Assembly (NCBI RefSeq): GCF_041435095.1
Contig: NZ_CP108025.1
Location: 1,612,001 to 1,676,000, forward strand
Reading direction: 5' to 3'
DNA from: Kitasatospora sp. NBC_00315
Lineage (GTDB): Bacteria > Actinomycetota > Actinomycetes > Streptomycetales > Streptomycetaceae
Length of the DNA stretch: 64,000 nt
Every line of letters begins with the position of its first letter. Position 1 is the first letter of the stretch. The position numbers and the translations under genes were made by a program. Shown in pieces: positions 31,195 to 39,326 of the stretch. Under the pieces are notes generated by a model. It did no database searches, was not told the origin of the DNA, and was given only the letters and a program-made list of their open reading frames with translations.

Positions 31195-31821
31195 TCACCA
31201 GTGCCGGCCGGCCGGCAGCGCGTCGATCTCGGGACAGGACAGGTGGAGCACCTGGTAGCGGGCGCCGGGCGCGTCCGCAGGGGCCGGGCCGTGCCACAGG
31301 GCGGTGTGCAGGATCTCCCAGCGGCTCGGGTCGACCGCGACGGCGGCGGAGTGCAGAGTGTCGCCGTCCGGCAGGGCGGCGAGGGCGCGCTCCACCGCCT
31401 CGCCCGGGTCCACCCCCTCGGGGATGCGTTCGGTGTGCCGGGTGGCGGCGGTCGGCAGGGCTTCGCCCGAGCGGCCGCGGCGCAGACCCGCGCCCACCCA
31501 CTGCTTGACCTGCGGGCGGCCGAAGTCGGCGATGATGCCCCGGAACCCGGGCCCCCAGAGGAAGCTGTTCATGCCCTCGGCGGTGCGCCAGAGGTAGAAC
31601 GGGGCGTACAGGTTGACGGCCGCTCCGCCGCCGTCCTCCGGGGCGGGGGTGCCCTGCGGGAGGTGCACGCCGTCGCCGCGCTCGCGGACCAGGTACGCCT
31701 TGAGGCCGAGGCCGGGATAGGCGTCCATCAGGTGGCCCCGGGTGGCGATCCGGTTTCGGATGATCTCCATGTCGTAGTCGGCGGGGAGGGTGATCTCGTA
31801 CTCCATCGCTTGCACGGTCAT
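31195..31821 (-). CDS. DUF4865 family protein
   Basis: 208 residues of the DUF4865 family (QAMEYEITLPADYDMEIIRNRI, then GHLMDAYPGLGLKAYLVRER and NLYAPFYLWRTAEGMNSFLWGPGF). The family has a dimeric alpha/beta-barrel look like antibiotic-biosynthesis monooxygenases and usually travels with TetR regulators and small oxidoreductases. The reaction is unknown. It sits between the TetR gene (45-base gap) and the CMD gene. Confidence 0.85.
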   Translation of the reverse strand: MTVQAMEYEITLPADYDMEIIRNRIATRGHLMDAYPGLGLKAYLVRERGDGVHLPQGTPAPEDGGGAAVNLYAPFYLWRTAEGMNSFLWGPGFRGIIADFGRPQVKQWVGAGLRRGRSGEALPTAATRHTERIPEGVDPGEAVERALAALPDGDTLHSAAVAVDPSRWEILHTALWHGPAPADAPGARYQVLHLSCPEIDALPAGRHW

Positions 31822-31866
31822 GCCTCTCGTTCAGGGGTGTGGTGTGCCGCCGCACCGGCCCGCGGT

Positions 31867-32433
31867 TCAGTCGCGGACCAGGGCTGCCAGCAACCCGAGG
31901 GCGCCGCGGACGGCCTGCCGGAACGGCTCCTCGCTGCCTGCCGCGCGGGCCAGCACGTAGCCGCCCTGCAGTACCGCGACGATCGCGGTCGCGGTGTCGG
32001 CCGGATCGGGACCGGGCCGCAGCTCGCCCGCGACGGTTCCCTCGGCGATCACCTCGGCGATCCGTCCGCGCAGCCAGGCGAAGGTCTCCTCCACCGGGGC
32101 GCGCAGCTCCGGGTCGGCGACCACCTCCGGGTCCTGCGCCATCCGGCCGATCCGGCAGCCCCGCAGCACCTCGCGCTCGCGCAGCAGGTAGGCCTCGATC
32201 CGCTCGTACGCGGTACCGGGGCCGCCGAGCTGCCGCTCGGCCAGCGCCCGCATCTGCGCGGCGCTGCGGCGGAGCGCCGCGGCGGCGAGGTCGGGCTTGC
32301 CGGCGAAGTGGTGGTACATGCTGCCCTGCCCGACGCCCGCCCGCTGCTGGATGGCCTTGGGGCTGGTGCCGACGTACCCGCGCTCCCAGAGGAGTTCCTG
32401 GGTGCTCTCGATCAGACGGTCCTGGGTTGCCAT
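31867..32433 (-). CDS. TetR/AcrR-family repressor
   Basis: 188 residues. The N-terminal helix-turn-helix is ATQDRLIESTQELLWERGY, then TSPKAIQQRAGVGQGSMYHHFAGK at about 30-55. The C-terminal helical ligand domain has no recognised ligand. An ATG 15 bases upstream is in frame, but it falls inside a near-perfect operator palindrome, so I take the ATG at 32431-32433 as the start. It heads the operon with DUF4865, CMD and phosphotriesterase and most likely represses itself and the three enzymes until a small, probably electrophilic or aromatic, compound binds. Confidence 0.88.
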   Translation of the reverse strand: MATQDRLIESTQELLWERGYVGTSPKAIQQRAGVGQGSMYHHFAGKPDLAAAALRRSAAQMRALAERQLGGPGTAYERIEAYLLREREVLRGCRIGRMAQDPEVVADPELRAPVEETFAWLRGRIAEVIAEGTVAGELRPGPDPADTATAIVAVLQGGYVLARAAGSEEPFRQAVRGALGLLAALVRD

Positions 32434-32441
32434 GACCCCAA

Positions 32442-32461
32442 TGTACATACCAGTAGGTACA
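32442..32461. promoter_or_regulatory. TetR operator palindrome
   Basis: TGTACATAC-CA-GTAGGTACA pairs eight of nine bases across a two-base centre. It lies nine bases upstream of the chosen TetR start, in the position and with the CCAGT-type centre common for autoregulated TetR repressors. It stands out as an AT-richer island in GC-rich DNA. Confidence 0.7.
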
Positions 32462-32812
32462 GGTGCCAGTCGGCGTCACCGGGCGCGCCGCGCACGCCCG
32501 GGGGCCACCGGAGGACGGACGGCGGGCCCCCGGGCGGACGGACGGCGGGCCTCGGGCGGACGGACGGCCGGCCCCCGGGCGGACGGACGGCGAGCCTCGG
32601 AGGGCGGGTGGGTGCACGAAGGGCCGTGTGCCGCCCCCCGGCGGCCACGGCCCCAACCGGCCGCACGACGGTCCGAGACCCGGTCCTCCGACTGATCGTC
32701 TGCCCACGTACACCATGCGTCACTCCCGTGCCGGAGCAACCGTGGTGAGGCGTACGTCACGTTCGGACCGCCCGGCCCCGCCCCGGCGGGCGCGCGGGCC
32801 GGGCGACACCGG
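32462..32812. other. Gap containing a GGACGGACGG minisatellite
   Basis: No gene is supported. Four tandem copies of GACGGACGGCGGGCC... occupy 32514-32604; units of 23 and 22 bases alternate, so the true repeat is 45 bases taken twice. The remainder is plain GC-rich DNA without clear stems. Confidence 0.6.
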
Positions 32813-33859
32813 TCACCCGGTGGCCGGGGCCCGCAGGACGTCCGGTATCTCCTTGCGGATCACCGGGGCCACCTCCGTCGCGAACAGCTCCAGCTGTCGG
32901 TGCTGGACGTCCTCGGTGAGCGCGTCGACGCCGATGCCGACCACCTCGTTGCCGAAGGCCTGGTGGTAGCGGTGGATCTTCTCGATCACCTGTTGCGGGC
33001 TGCCCACCAGGGCGGAGCCGCGCTCCAGTGCGTCCTCCAGCGAGGCGAACGGCGAGTTGTTGTGCTTGCCGGCCGCCGAGGCGAGCAGGGCGTCCCAGTA
33101 GGGCCGGAAGCCCTCGACCGCGTCCTGCGAGCGCTCCGCGACGAAGAGTCCGCCGAAACCGGTGCCGACCCGGGCGTCCTTCGGATCGCGGCCGTGGTGC
33201 TCCCACCGCTCGCGGTAGTGGTCCACCAGTGCCTTGTACTTCTCCAGCGGGTGGAAGGCGTTCGCGGAGAACAGCGGATCGCCGTACCGGGCGGCCAGGT
33301 CGGTGGACCGCTCGCTGGTCGCACTGCCGTGCCAGACCGGGATCGGCGACTGCAGCGGGCGCGGCGCGGTGGTCACGTCCGTCAGCGGCGGCCGGGTACT
33401 GCCCGTCCAGCTGACCCCCTCCTCGCGCCAGAGCCTGCGCAGCAACCCGTAGTTCTCGGCGAGCGCCTCCCACTGGCGCTCCTCCGGCAGGCCGAAGAGG
33501 CCGAAGTGGCGCGGGTCGTTGCCCTTACCGATGATCAGTTCCAGTCGTCCGCCGGAGAGCTGGTCGAGCATCGCGTAGTCCTCGGCGACCCGCACCGGAT
33601 CCAGGATGCTCAGCACGGTGACGGTGGTGAAGAGCCGGATCGTCGAGGTGCGGGCGGCGATCGCACTGAGCAACAGCGGCGGCGCCGGCGAGAGGAACGG
33701 CTCGCCGTGCCGCTCCCCCACCCCGTAGCCGTCGTACCCGAGCTGCTCGGCGGTGACGGCCTGGTCGATGACACTGCGGAGCTTCTCGTTCGGGGTGCGC
33801 TGCACGCCGGTGACGGGGTCGGGGCCGTTGGCGACCAGGGACGAGACGGTGAACCGCAT
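32813..33859 (-). CDS. LLM-class flavin-dependent monooxygenase, CE1758-like
   Basis: 348 residues of the luciferase-like F420/FMN-dependent family. The pattern GVGERHGEPFLSPAPPLLL, then DPVRVAEDYAMLDQLSGGRLELIIGKGN, then VWHGSA and GSPQQVIEKIHRYHQ matches the FMN-dependent CE1758 group. AAGGAGAC precedes the ATG. The reaction is unknown, but a short cysteine-rich leader frame (33986-34051) lies 127 bases upstream on the same strand. Together with the sulfonate genes nearby, this points to oxygenolytic release of sulfur from an organic compound. Confidence 0.88.
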   Translation of the reverse strand: MRFTVSSLVANGPDPVTGVQRTPNEKLRSVIDQAVTAEQLGYDGYGVGERHGEPFLSPAPPLLLSAIAARTSTIRLFTTVTVLSILDPVRVAEDYAMLDQLSGGRLELIIGKGNDPRHFGLFGLPEERQWEALAENYGLLRRLWREEGVSWTGSTRPPLTDVTTAPRPLQSPIPVWHGSATSERSTDLAARYGDPLFSANAFHPLEKYKALVDHYRERWEHHGRDPKDARVGTGFGGLFVAERSQDAVEGFRPYWDALLASAAGKHNNSPFASLEDALERGSALVGSPQQVIEKIHRYHQAFGNEVVGIGVDALTEDVQHRQLELFATEVAPVIRKEIPDVLRAPATG

Positions 33860-33985
33860 GGCGGTCTCCTTGCGGGCGTTCGGCGTGGACGGCCGCGGCC
33901 GCGCCGGAGCGCCCGGAGGAGGACTGCGCCCGCGCGGCAGCAGCACCTGGGAGGGATCGCGCGACGGGCGGTCGTGGGGCCGGGG

Positions 33986-34051
33986 TCAGCGCGGAGTGCT
34001 GCGGGGGCGACAACAGCGGCGGAGCGGGGCGCAGCCGCGGTACTCGCGCAT
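33986..34051 (-). CDS. Cysteine-containing leader peptide upstream of the LLM gene
   Basis: A 21-codon frame beginning MREYRGC with a strong GGGGGGAG ribosome-binding site five bases before its ATG. It holds three cysteines; residues 13-14 are adjacent TGT codons, rare in this GC-rich genome, followed by R-P-R. Its stop lies 126 bases before the monooxygenase start. Translation stalling at the cysteine codons when charged tRNA-Cys is scarce could change folding of the following RNA. I infer attenuation from this layout and from two similar frames at 43166 and 46598. Confidence 0.6.
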   Translation of the reverse strand: MREYRGCAPLRRCCRPRSTPR

Positions 34052-34237
34052 GCCGGCTCCCCCCGATTCGTCCGGTGGGCGCGGAGCGCCACCGGAGGCC
34101 TGACCGCACACACACGATCCACCCGCGAGCATAGGCAGTGGCCAGGGGCCGGGCAAGGGCCTTCCGGAGGACACCCCTCCAGGGACCGGCCGGACCGACA
34201 GGCCCGCAGCGGGACGGGCAGGCCGGGCCCGGCTACG

Positions 34238-34672
34238 TCAGCTGCGCAGCAGGACGGCGGAGAGCGGGACGAACCCGCCGCCGGTGCCCTGCGTGTCACC
34301 GCCCGAGGTGCGCCGCAGCAGGTTGACGGCGATCCGCTCGCCCCGGGCCTTCGCCCGCTCCGCCACTGGCCCCTCGTGGAGGCCGTCCACAGCGGCCACC
34401 CAGAGCTGCACCCAGCGCCCGAAGTGCTCGGCGGTCATCGGCCGGCGCGCGTGCAGCGCGGCGTGCGGGGTGACGACGTTGCGGCGGTACACGGTGGTGC
34501 GCAGCAGCGCGCTCTCCCAGAAGTCGGTGATGTGAGGCAGGTGCGCCTCCAGGTCGAGCCCGCTGAAGTACGGGCCGATCAGCGGATCCTCGAAGGCGGC
34601 CGGGTAGAAGCGGCGCAGCACGGCCGCCAGGTCGGCCCGGGTCGCGATGTCGGGGTGTCGGCGCGGCGCCAT
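34238..34672 (-). CDS. Group III truncated haemoglobin
   Basis: A 144-residue 2/2 globin. The motif RRFYPAAFEDPLIGPYFSGLD, then HLPHITDFWESAL, then a histidine-bearing segment TPHAALHARRPMTAEHFGRWVQLW is the group III pattern; HAALH or HFGRW carries the proximal haem histidine. Such globins bind oxygen or NO; the physiological role is unclear. The ATG at 34670-34672 has GGAGACGAG upstream. It sits between the LLM monooxygenase and an aldo/keto reductase without an evident operon link. Confidence 0.88.
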   Translation of the reverse strand: MAPRRHPDIATRADLAAVLRRFYPAAFEDPLIGPYFSGLDLEAHLPHITDFWESALLRTTVYRRNVVTPHAALHARRPMTAEHFGRWVQLWVAAVDGLHEGPVAERAKARGERIAVNLLRRTSGGDTQGTGGGFVPLSAVLLRS

Positions 34673-34833
34673 CTCTCGTCTCCTTGCCCGCGTGATCCGG
34701 CCCGCCCGCGGCGGTGGGCCGGGAAAACGCTCCCCGCCACGGTACGGCCTCGGCGGCCCGACCGGCAGGGGCATTGGTCCCGGCTGCCCGTACCCCGCCG
34801 TGGCCGGTCTTCGGACCTGGCAGGATGGCGTTC

Positions 34834-35826
34834 ATGACCTACCTCGCCGCGGACGACCGCTACGCCACGATGACCTACCGCCGCGCCGGGCACAGCGGTG
34901 TGCAGCTGCCCGCCGTCTCGCTGGGCCTGTGGCACAACTTCGGTGACACCCAGCCGCTGGAGGTGCAGCGCGCGGTGCTGCGCCGCGCCTTCGACCGGGG
35001 GATCACCCACTTCGACCTGGCCAACAACTACGGCCCGCCGTACGGCAGCGCCGAGCGCAACTTCGGCTACCTGTTCGCCCAGGACTTCCGTCCCTACCGG
35101 GACGAGCTGTTCATCGCCTCCAAGGCCGGTTACGACATGTGGCCGGGCCCGTACGGCGACGGCGGCTCGCGCAAGTACCTGCTGGCCAGCCTCGACCAGT
35201 CGCTGGACCGGATGGGCCTCGACTACGTCGACGTCTTCTACTCGCACCGCTTCGACGCGGACACCCCGCTCGAAGAGACCATGGGCGCCCTGGACTCCGC
35301 CGTCCGCTCGGGCAAGGCACTGTACGCGGGCATCTCGAACTACCCGGCGCAGCAGCACCGGGAGGCGGTGGCGATCCTGCGTGAGCTGGGCACTCCCGTC
35401 CTGCTCAACCAGGCGAGCTACTCGATCCTGAACCGGGGCCCGGAGGACGGCGTGCTGGACGCCGTCGGTGAGACGCGGACCAGCCTGATCGCGTACTCCC
35501 CGCTGGCCCAGGGTCTGCTGACCGACCGCTACCTCGGCGGCGAGGTGCCGGCCGGCTCCCGCATGTCGGTCGGCCACTTCCTGAAGGAGGAGGCGCTGAC
35601 CGGCTCGAAGCTGGAGCAGCTGCGGGCGCTCGACAAGGTGGCCCAGGGCCGTGGCCAGAGCCTGGCGCAGCTGGCGCTGTCCTGGGTCCTGCGCGACCCC
35701 CGGGTGGTCTCGGTGATCATCGGCGCGAGCAGCGTGCGGCAGCTCGACCAGAACATCGACGCGCTCGACGGCGGCCCGCTGACCGCCGACGAGCTGGCCG
35801 AGATCGACCGGCTGAGCGGCCGCTGA
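34834..35826 (+). CDS. Aldo/keto reductase (L-glyceraldehyde 3-phosphate reductase type)
   Basis: A 330-residue NADPH-dependent reductase of the YghZ/potassium-channel beta-subunit group. The catalytic tetrad is visible as Asp and Tyr in FDLANNYGPPYG, Lys in IASKAGYDM and His in YSHRFD. NADPH-binding elements are GISNYPAQQ and VSVIIGASSVRQLDQN. The MTYLAADD start is seven bases after a CAGGAT box, so the message is probably leaderless; an ATG nine bases earlier would lack both leader and ribosome-binding site. Substrates are reactive aldehydes. Confidence 0.92.
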   Translation: MTYLAADDRYATMTYRRAGHSGVQLPAVSLGLWHNFGDTQPLEVQRAVLRRAFDRGITHFDLANNYGPPYGSAERNFGYLFAQDFRPYRDELFIASKAGYDMWPGPYGDGGSRKYLLASLDQSLDRMGLDYVDVFYSHRFDADTPLEETMGALDSAVRSGKALYAGISNYPAQQHREAVAILRELGTPVLLNQASYSILNRGPEDGVLDAVGETRTSLIAYSPLAQGLLTDRYLGGEVPAGSRMSVGHFLKEEALTGSKLEQLRALDKVAQGRGQSLAQLALSWVLRDPRVVSVIIGASSVRQLDQNIDALDGGPLTADELAEIDRLSGR

Positions 35827-35969
35827 GCCCGGCCCGTCGAGGACGGCGCGCGGCGTCCACGCCCCAGGCGCCCGGCGCCGGGGACGCGGGGACGGTTCCC
35901 CGGCGAGGGGGACGCGGTGACGGGAATGCACGGCGGTGCGGGCGCCCGGTCGTGCACGTGCACGGCGGT

Positions 35970-36018
35970 GCGGGCACGGCGCGGGGTGACTCGCAAGGCC
36001 ACCCGGCACCGTGCCCGC
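35970..36018. terminator. Bidirectional terminator
   Basis: GCGGGCACGG pairs with CCGTGCCCGC (36009-36018), with an inner GGGTG/CACCC stem, between the convergent aldo/keto reductase and the M20 gene. Just before it a 17-base direct repeat (TGCACGGCGGTGCGGGC at 35927 and 35959) is present. Confidence 0.65.
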
Positions 36019-36020
36019 CG

Positions 36021-37307
36021 TCACGCGCGGCCCGGATCCGCCTGCGCCGCCAGCCGGCGCAGGGCCAGCTCCGCGAGCAGCGCCGCGCCGTCCGACAGCA
36101 CCGAGTCGTCGAAGAGCGCGTACGGGGAGTGGTTGGGCGCGGCGGCGGCCCGGTCCAGGCCCGGCGGACGGGCGCCGAGGCTCGTCATCACTCCCGGGAC
36201 CGCGGCCAGCACCCGGCCGATGTCGTCGGAGACCATCGCCGGTCGCTCGCCGGCCGTGAAGCGGTGCTCGCCGTGCAGTTCGGCGACGGTGGCACCGACG
36301 AACCCGGCCTCGCCGGCGTCGTTGAGGGTGGCCGGGTAGCCGTCGGTGTACTCGATGTCCACCTCCAGTCCGTGCGCGGCGGCCACGCCCCGGCAGGTCC
36401 GGACGGCGAGGTCGCGCAGCCGGGCCAGAGCCGGGCCGGTGAGCGCCCGCAGGGTCGCCTCGAAGGTGGCGGTGCCGGGGATGATGCCGGCCTGGGTGCC
36501 GGCCCGCAGCACGCCGACGCCCAGCACCACGGGCTCGAACGGGTCGAAGCTCCGGGTGACCGCGCTCTGCAGCGCGGTCACCGTCTCGCAGAGCGCCGGG
36601 ATCGGATCGCGGGCCGTGTGGGGCCAGGCGCTGTGGCCGCCGGCGCCCCGTACGGTCACGGTCAGGCTGCCCGATCCGGCCAGCGCGGGACCGGCCCGGT
36701 TGGTGAAGGCGCCCAGCGGCCCGGCGGTGGTGGCGTGCAGCGCGTACGCGGCGACCGGCCGCCGTCCGGAGGCGTCGAGCAGGCCCTCGTCCAGCATCAG
36801 CCGGGCACCGTCGTGGCCCTCCTCCCCCGGCTGGAACATCAGCACCACGTCGCCGGCCAGCCGGTGGCGGCGCTCGGCGAGCAGCCGGGCGGCACCGACC
36901 AGCATGGCGGCGTGCAGGTCGTGACCGCAGGCGTGCATCGCGTCCGGCACCCGGGAGGCGTCGGCGATGCCGGTGCGCTCCCGCAGCGGCAGCGCGTCGA
37001 GGTCGGCGCGGAGCAGGACGGCGGGCGCGGCCCGGCCGGGCAGCGCCCCGCCACCGGGGCCGGGCGACCCGGGCACCGCCCCGCCACCGGGACTGGCGGG
37101 CGCGGGTACCGCCCCGCCCCGCAGGACTGCGACGACCGAGGTGAGTGCCCTGCCCGTGGTGATCTCCAGGCCGAGCCCGTCCAGCTCCCGGAGTACGGCC
37201 TCCTGCGTGTACGGCAGCCGCAGGCCGGTCTCCGGGCGGCGGTGCAGCCGCCGGCGCAGCCGGACCAGGTCGGGAGCGAGCGCACGGGCGTCGGCGAGGA
37301 GGGTCAT
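36021..37307 (-). CDS. M20-family amidohydrolase
   Basis: A 428-residue dinuclear metal hydrolase of the N-acyl amino acid/carboxypeptidase group. Ligands: HACGHDLHAAM at about 125, PGEEGHDGARLML at about 160, the dimer-domain GGHSAWPH at about 220 and a C-terminal DDSVL segment. Residues about 65-95 are an in-frame Gly/Pro/Ala tandem repeat (11-residue unit) absent from normal family members. It is the last gene of the sulfonate operon, overlapping the SsuD-like gene by four bases, so it may free a sulfur-containing amine from an N-acyl conjugate. Substrate inferred only. Confidence 0.88.
   Translation of the reverse strand: MTLLADARALAPDLVRLRRRLHRRPETGLRLPYTQEAVLRELDGLGLEITTGRALTSVVAVLRGGAVPAPASPGGGAVPGSPGPGGGALPGRAAPAVLLRADLDALPLRERTGIADASRVPDAMHACGHDLHAAMLVGAARLLAERRHRLAGDVVLMFQPGEEGHDGARLMLDEGLLDASGRRPVAAYALHATTAGPLGAFTNRAGPALAGSGSLTVTVRGAGGHSAWPHTARDPIPALCETVTALQSAVTRSFDPFEPVVLGVGVLRAGTQAGIIPGTATFEATLRALTGPALARLRDLAVRTCRGVAAAHGLEVDIEYTDGYPATLNDAGEAGFVGATVAELHGEHRFTAGERPAMVSDDIGRVLAAVPGVMTSLGARPPGLDRAAAAPNHSPYALFDDSVLSDGAALLAELALRRLAAQADPGRA
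37041..37115. repeat. In-frame 33-base tandem repeat inside the M20 gene
   Basis: CASCGCCCCGCCACCGGG-type units run at 37041-37073 and 37074-37106, with a partial third copy. Each is 33 bases, so the frame is kept and the protein gains a repeated GGGAVPG-like segment, probably a surface loop. Confidence 0.7.
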
Positions 37308-38380
37308 CGGCGGCCGGCGCCCAGCGCGGGCAGCACGGTCTCGGCGACCCGGTGCGCCTCCTCCAGCAGCGGGTTGCCGGAGAGGATGAAGGTGTCCACC
37401 CCCAGCGACTCGAACTCCTGGAGGCGCTCGACCACCTGGGCGGTGCTGCCGACCACGGCTGTGCCGGGGCCCGGCCGGAACAGGCTCATTCCGGGCCACA
37501 GGTTGGGGTAGGTCTCCAGCTCCCTCGCGCGGGCCGGAACCTTGCCGCCGTGCTGGCGGAACTGGCGCTGCCAGCCGACGCCGTCCTCGCCGTCGCGGCT
37601 GCCGAGCTGGCGGGCGTAGGTGGCCTGGCTGGTGACGTCCAGCAGGCGGTCCGCCGCGGCCCAGGCCCGGTCCTCGGTCTCGCGCACGATCAGGTGCAGG
37701 CGCAGCCCGATCCGCAGCGTCCGCCCGTGTGCCGCGGCGCGTTCGCGCACCCGCTCCAGCTTCTCCTTCAGCAGGTGCGGCGGCTCGCCCCAGGTGAGGT
37801 AGACGTCGACGTGCTCGGCCGCCATCTCGATGCCGGCCGGCGAACTGCCGCCGAACCAGAGCGGGATGCCGCCCTCCTGGACGGGGGTGAGCTCGCGCAG
37901 GCTCGCGCCGGCGTTCTTGAGGTCGTAGAAGCGGCCCTTGTGGTCGAACACCTCCCCGGCGGTCAGCCGCTTGACGATGGACCAGTACTCGGCGCTGAGC
38001 CGGTAGCGATCGTCGTGCTCGACGTGCAGGCCGTACTCGCGCAGTTGCTCGGTGGAGCCGTTGACCACGTTGAAGCGCAGCCGGCCGCCGTGCAGGTGCT
38101 CGAAGCTCAGCGCCATCTTGGCGAGCAGCGTGGGCGCGATCAGGCCGGGGTGCACGGCCAGCAGCGGCTTGAAACCCGGGCTGGTGGCGGCGGCCAGCGC
38201 GCTGCCGAGGGTCCACACGTCGTACAGGTCGGTGGCGAGCAGGGCGCCGGAGTAGCCCAGGCGGTCCACCGTGGCGGCGAGCTGCTGGAGATAGCCGAGG
38301 TCGACCGGGCGGCGGCCGGCCGGCTCCCAGGGGAAGCGCCCCTCGCGCGGGATGACGTACCAGAGGAACTCGGAGGCCAT
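37304..38380 (-). CDS. ssuD: SsuD-like alkanesulfonate monooxygenase
   Basis: A 358-residue FMNH2-dependent monooxygenase of the LLM family expected to cleave the C-S bond of a sulfonate to sulfite and aldehyde. Seen: FLWYVIPREGRFPWE at the N-terminus, GFKPLLAVHPGL at about 70, LSFEHLHGGRLRFNVVNG at about 95 (the SsuD flavin-site pattern), EYWSIVKRL, LWFGGSSPAG at about 180, and VDTFILSGNPLLEEAHR near the end. No flavin reductase gene is in the operon, so FMNH2 must come from elsewhere. It overlaps the M20 gene and follows the binding-protein-like gene by two bases. Confidence 0.9.
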   Translation of the reverse strand: MASEFLWYVIPREGRFPWEPAGRRPVDLGYLQQLAATVDRLGYSGALLATDLYDVWTLGSALAAATSPGFKPLLAVHPGLIAPTLLAKMALSFEHLHGGRLRFNVVNGSTEQLREYGLHVEHDDRYRLSAEYWSIVKRLTAGEVFDHKGRFYDLKNAGASLRELTPVQEGGIPLWFGGSSPAGIEMAAEHVDVYLTWGEPPHLLKEKLERVRERAAAHGRTLRIGLRLHLIVRETEDRAWAAADRLLDVTSQATYARQLGSRDGEDGVGWQRQFRQHGGKVPARARELETYPNLWPGMSLFRPGPGTAVVGSTAQVVERLQEFESLGVDTFILSGNPLLEEAHRVAETVLPALGAGRR

Positions 38381-38382
38381 CG

Positions 38383-39288
38383 TCAGACCGCCTTCGCGAG
38401 CGCGGCGGCCACCGGGGCCTCCAGGGACGGCAGATGGGCGTCGGCGACGGTGATCGGGCGGTCGATGAAGCCCACGCCGTGGAAGATGTCGGCCGCCTCC
38501 TGCTGCTCGGCGATGAACTCCGCACCCGCCGGCTCCAGCCGCCACGGCAGCGTGGCGAGCGCGGTGCGCCAGTCCTCGGCGCTGCCGCCGAGGTCGGCGG
38601 CGGCGATCGCGGCGGCCTCGGACAGGTTGGCCGCCACCCAGGCGTCCGCACGGGCCAGCGCGGAGCTGACGGCGGCGACCAGCTCGGGGCGGTCGGCCGC
38701 GAAGTCGCGACGGGCGAAGAACACCGAGCGGTCGGTGATCACGTCGCCGGTGCGCACCAGGACCCGGAAGTCCCCGCTGCGCCGGGCGGCGGCCAGTTCG
38801 GCGCCCTGGGCGATCCAGCCGGCGATCTCCCCGCTGCGCAGCTGCGCGGCCGGGTCGGCGCCGGGGCCGGGGCGTACGGGGGTGATGTCCGTCGCGTAGG
38901 AGAGGCCCTCGGCGTGCAGCGCCTTGGCCAGCAGATGGGTCTGCCAGGAGCCGATGCCCAGCACCACGGTGCCGCCCTTGAGGTCGGCGGGGCGGGCCAC
39001 CGGTCCGTCGGCGAGCACCAGCAGCGCGCCGTGGTCGGGGCGGGGGGCGGAGACCGCCGTGTAGACCAGGTCGTGTCCGGCCGCCTGGGCGGTGACCGGC
39101 GGCGTGGAGCCGGTGCCGCCGAGGTCGATGGTGCCGTCGGCCAGCAGGGCGCCGGTACGGGTGCCGTCCGTGTAGTGGTGGAAGACGCCGCTCTCGCCGA
39201 GCGGGGCCAGCTCCTCGGCGAGGAAGTCCAGCCGGGAGAGGTAGTAGAGGGACGGGTTGCTGCTGTGCACACCGATGGTCACGGTCAT
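38383..39288 (-). CDS. SsuA/NrtA-like binding protein without signal peptide
   Basis: 301 residues of the periplasmic-binding fold (VTIGVHSSNPSLYYLSRLDFLAEELAP, TIDLGGTGSTPPVTAQAAG, GGTVVLGIGSWQTHLLAKAL, LVAAVSSALARADAWV). Unlike true transport components it starts straight into the fold: no signal peptide and no lipobox, with AGGAGCGATCCC before the ATG and no room for a longer start. So it is probably cytoplasmic, as DszB-like enzymes derived from this fold are, or an intracellular ligand sensor. The cysteine of DszB is a serine here. It lies between ssuB and ssuD in the operon. Confidence 0.75.
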   Translation of the reverse strand: MTVTIGVHSSNPSLYYLSRLDFLAEELAPLGESGVFHHYTDGTRTGALLADGTIDLGGTGSTPPVTAQAAGHDLVYTAVSAPRPDHGALLVLADGPVARPADLKGGTVVLGIGSWQTHLLAKALHAEGLSYATDITPVRPGPGADPAAQLRSGEIAGWIAQGAELAAARRSGDFRVLVRTGDVITDRSVFFARRDFAADRPELVAAVSSALARADAWVAANLSEAAAIAAADLGGSAEDWRTALATLPWRLEPAGAEFIAEQQEAADIFHGVGFIDRPITVADAHLPSLEAPVAAALAKAV

Positions 39289-39326
39289 GGGATCGCTCCT
39301 GGTTCGGGGGGTGGACTGGGGGGACG

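Noticed and set aside
32434..32448. Earlier TetR start (MYIGVMATQ)
   Set aside because: It would place the operator palindrome inside the coding start; the ATG at 32431-32433 fits homologues and the operator position better.
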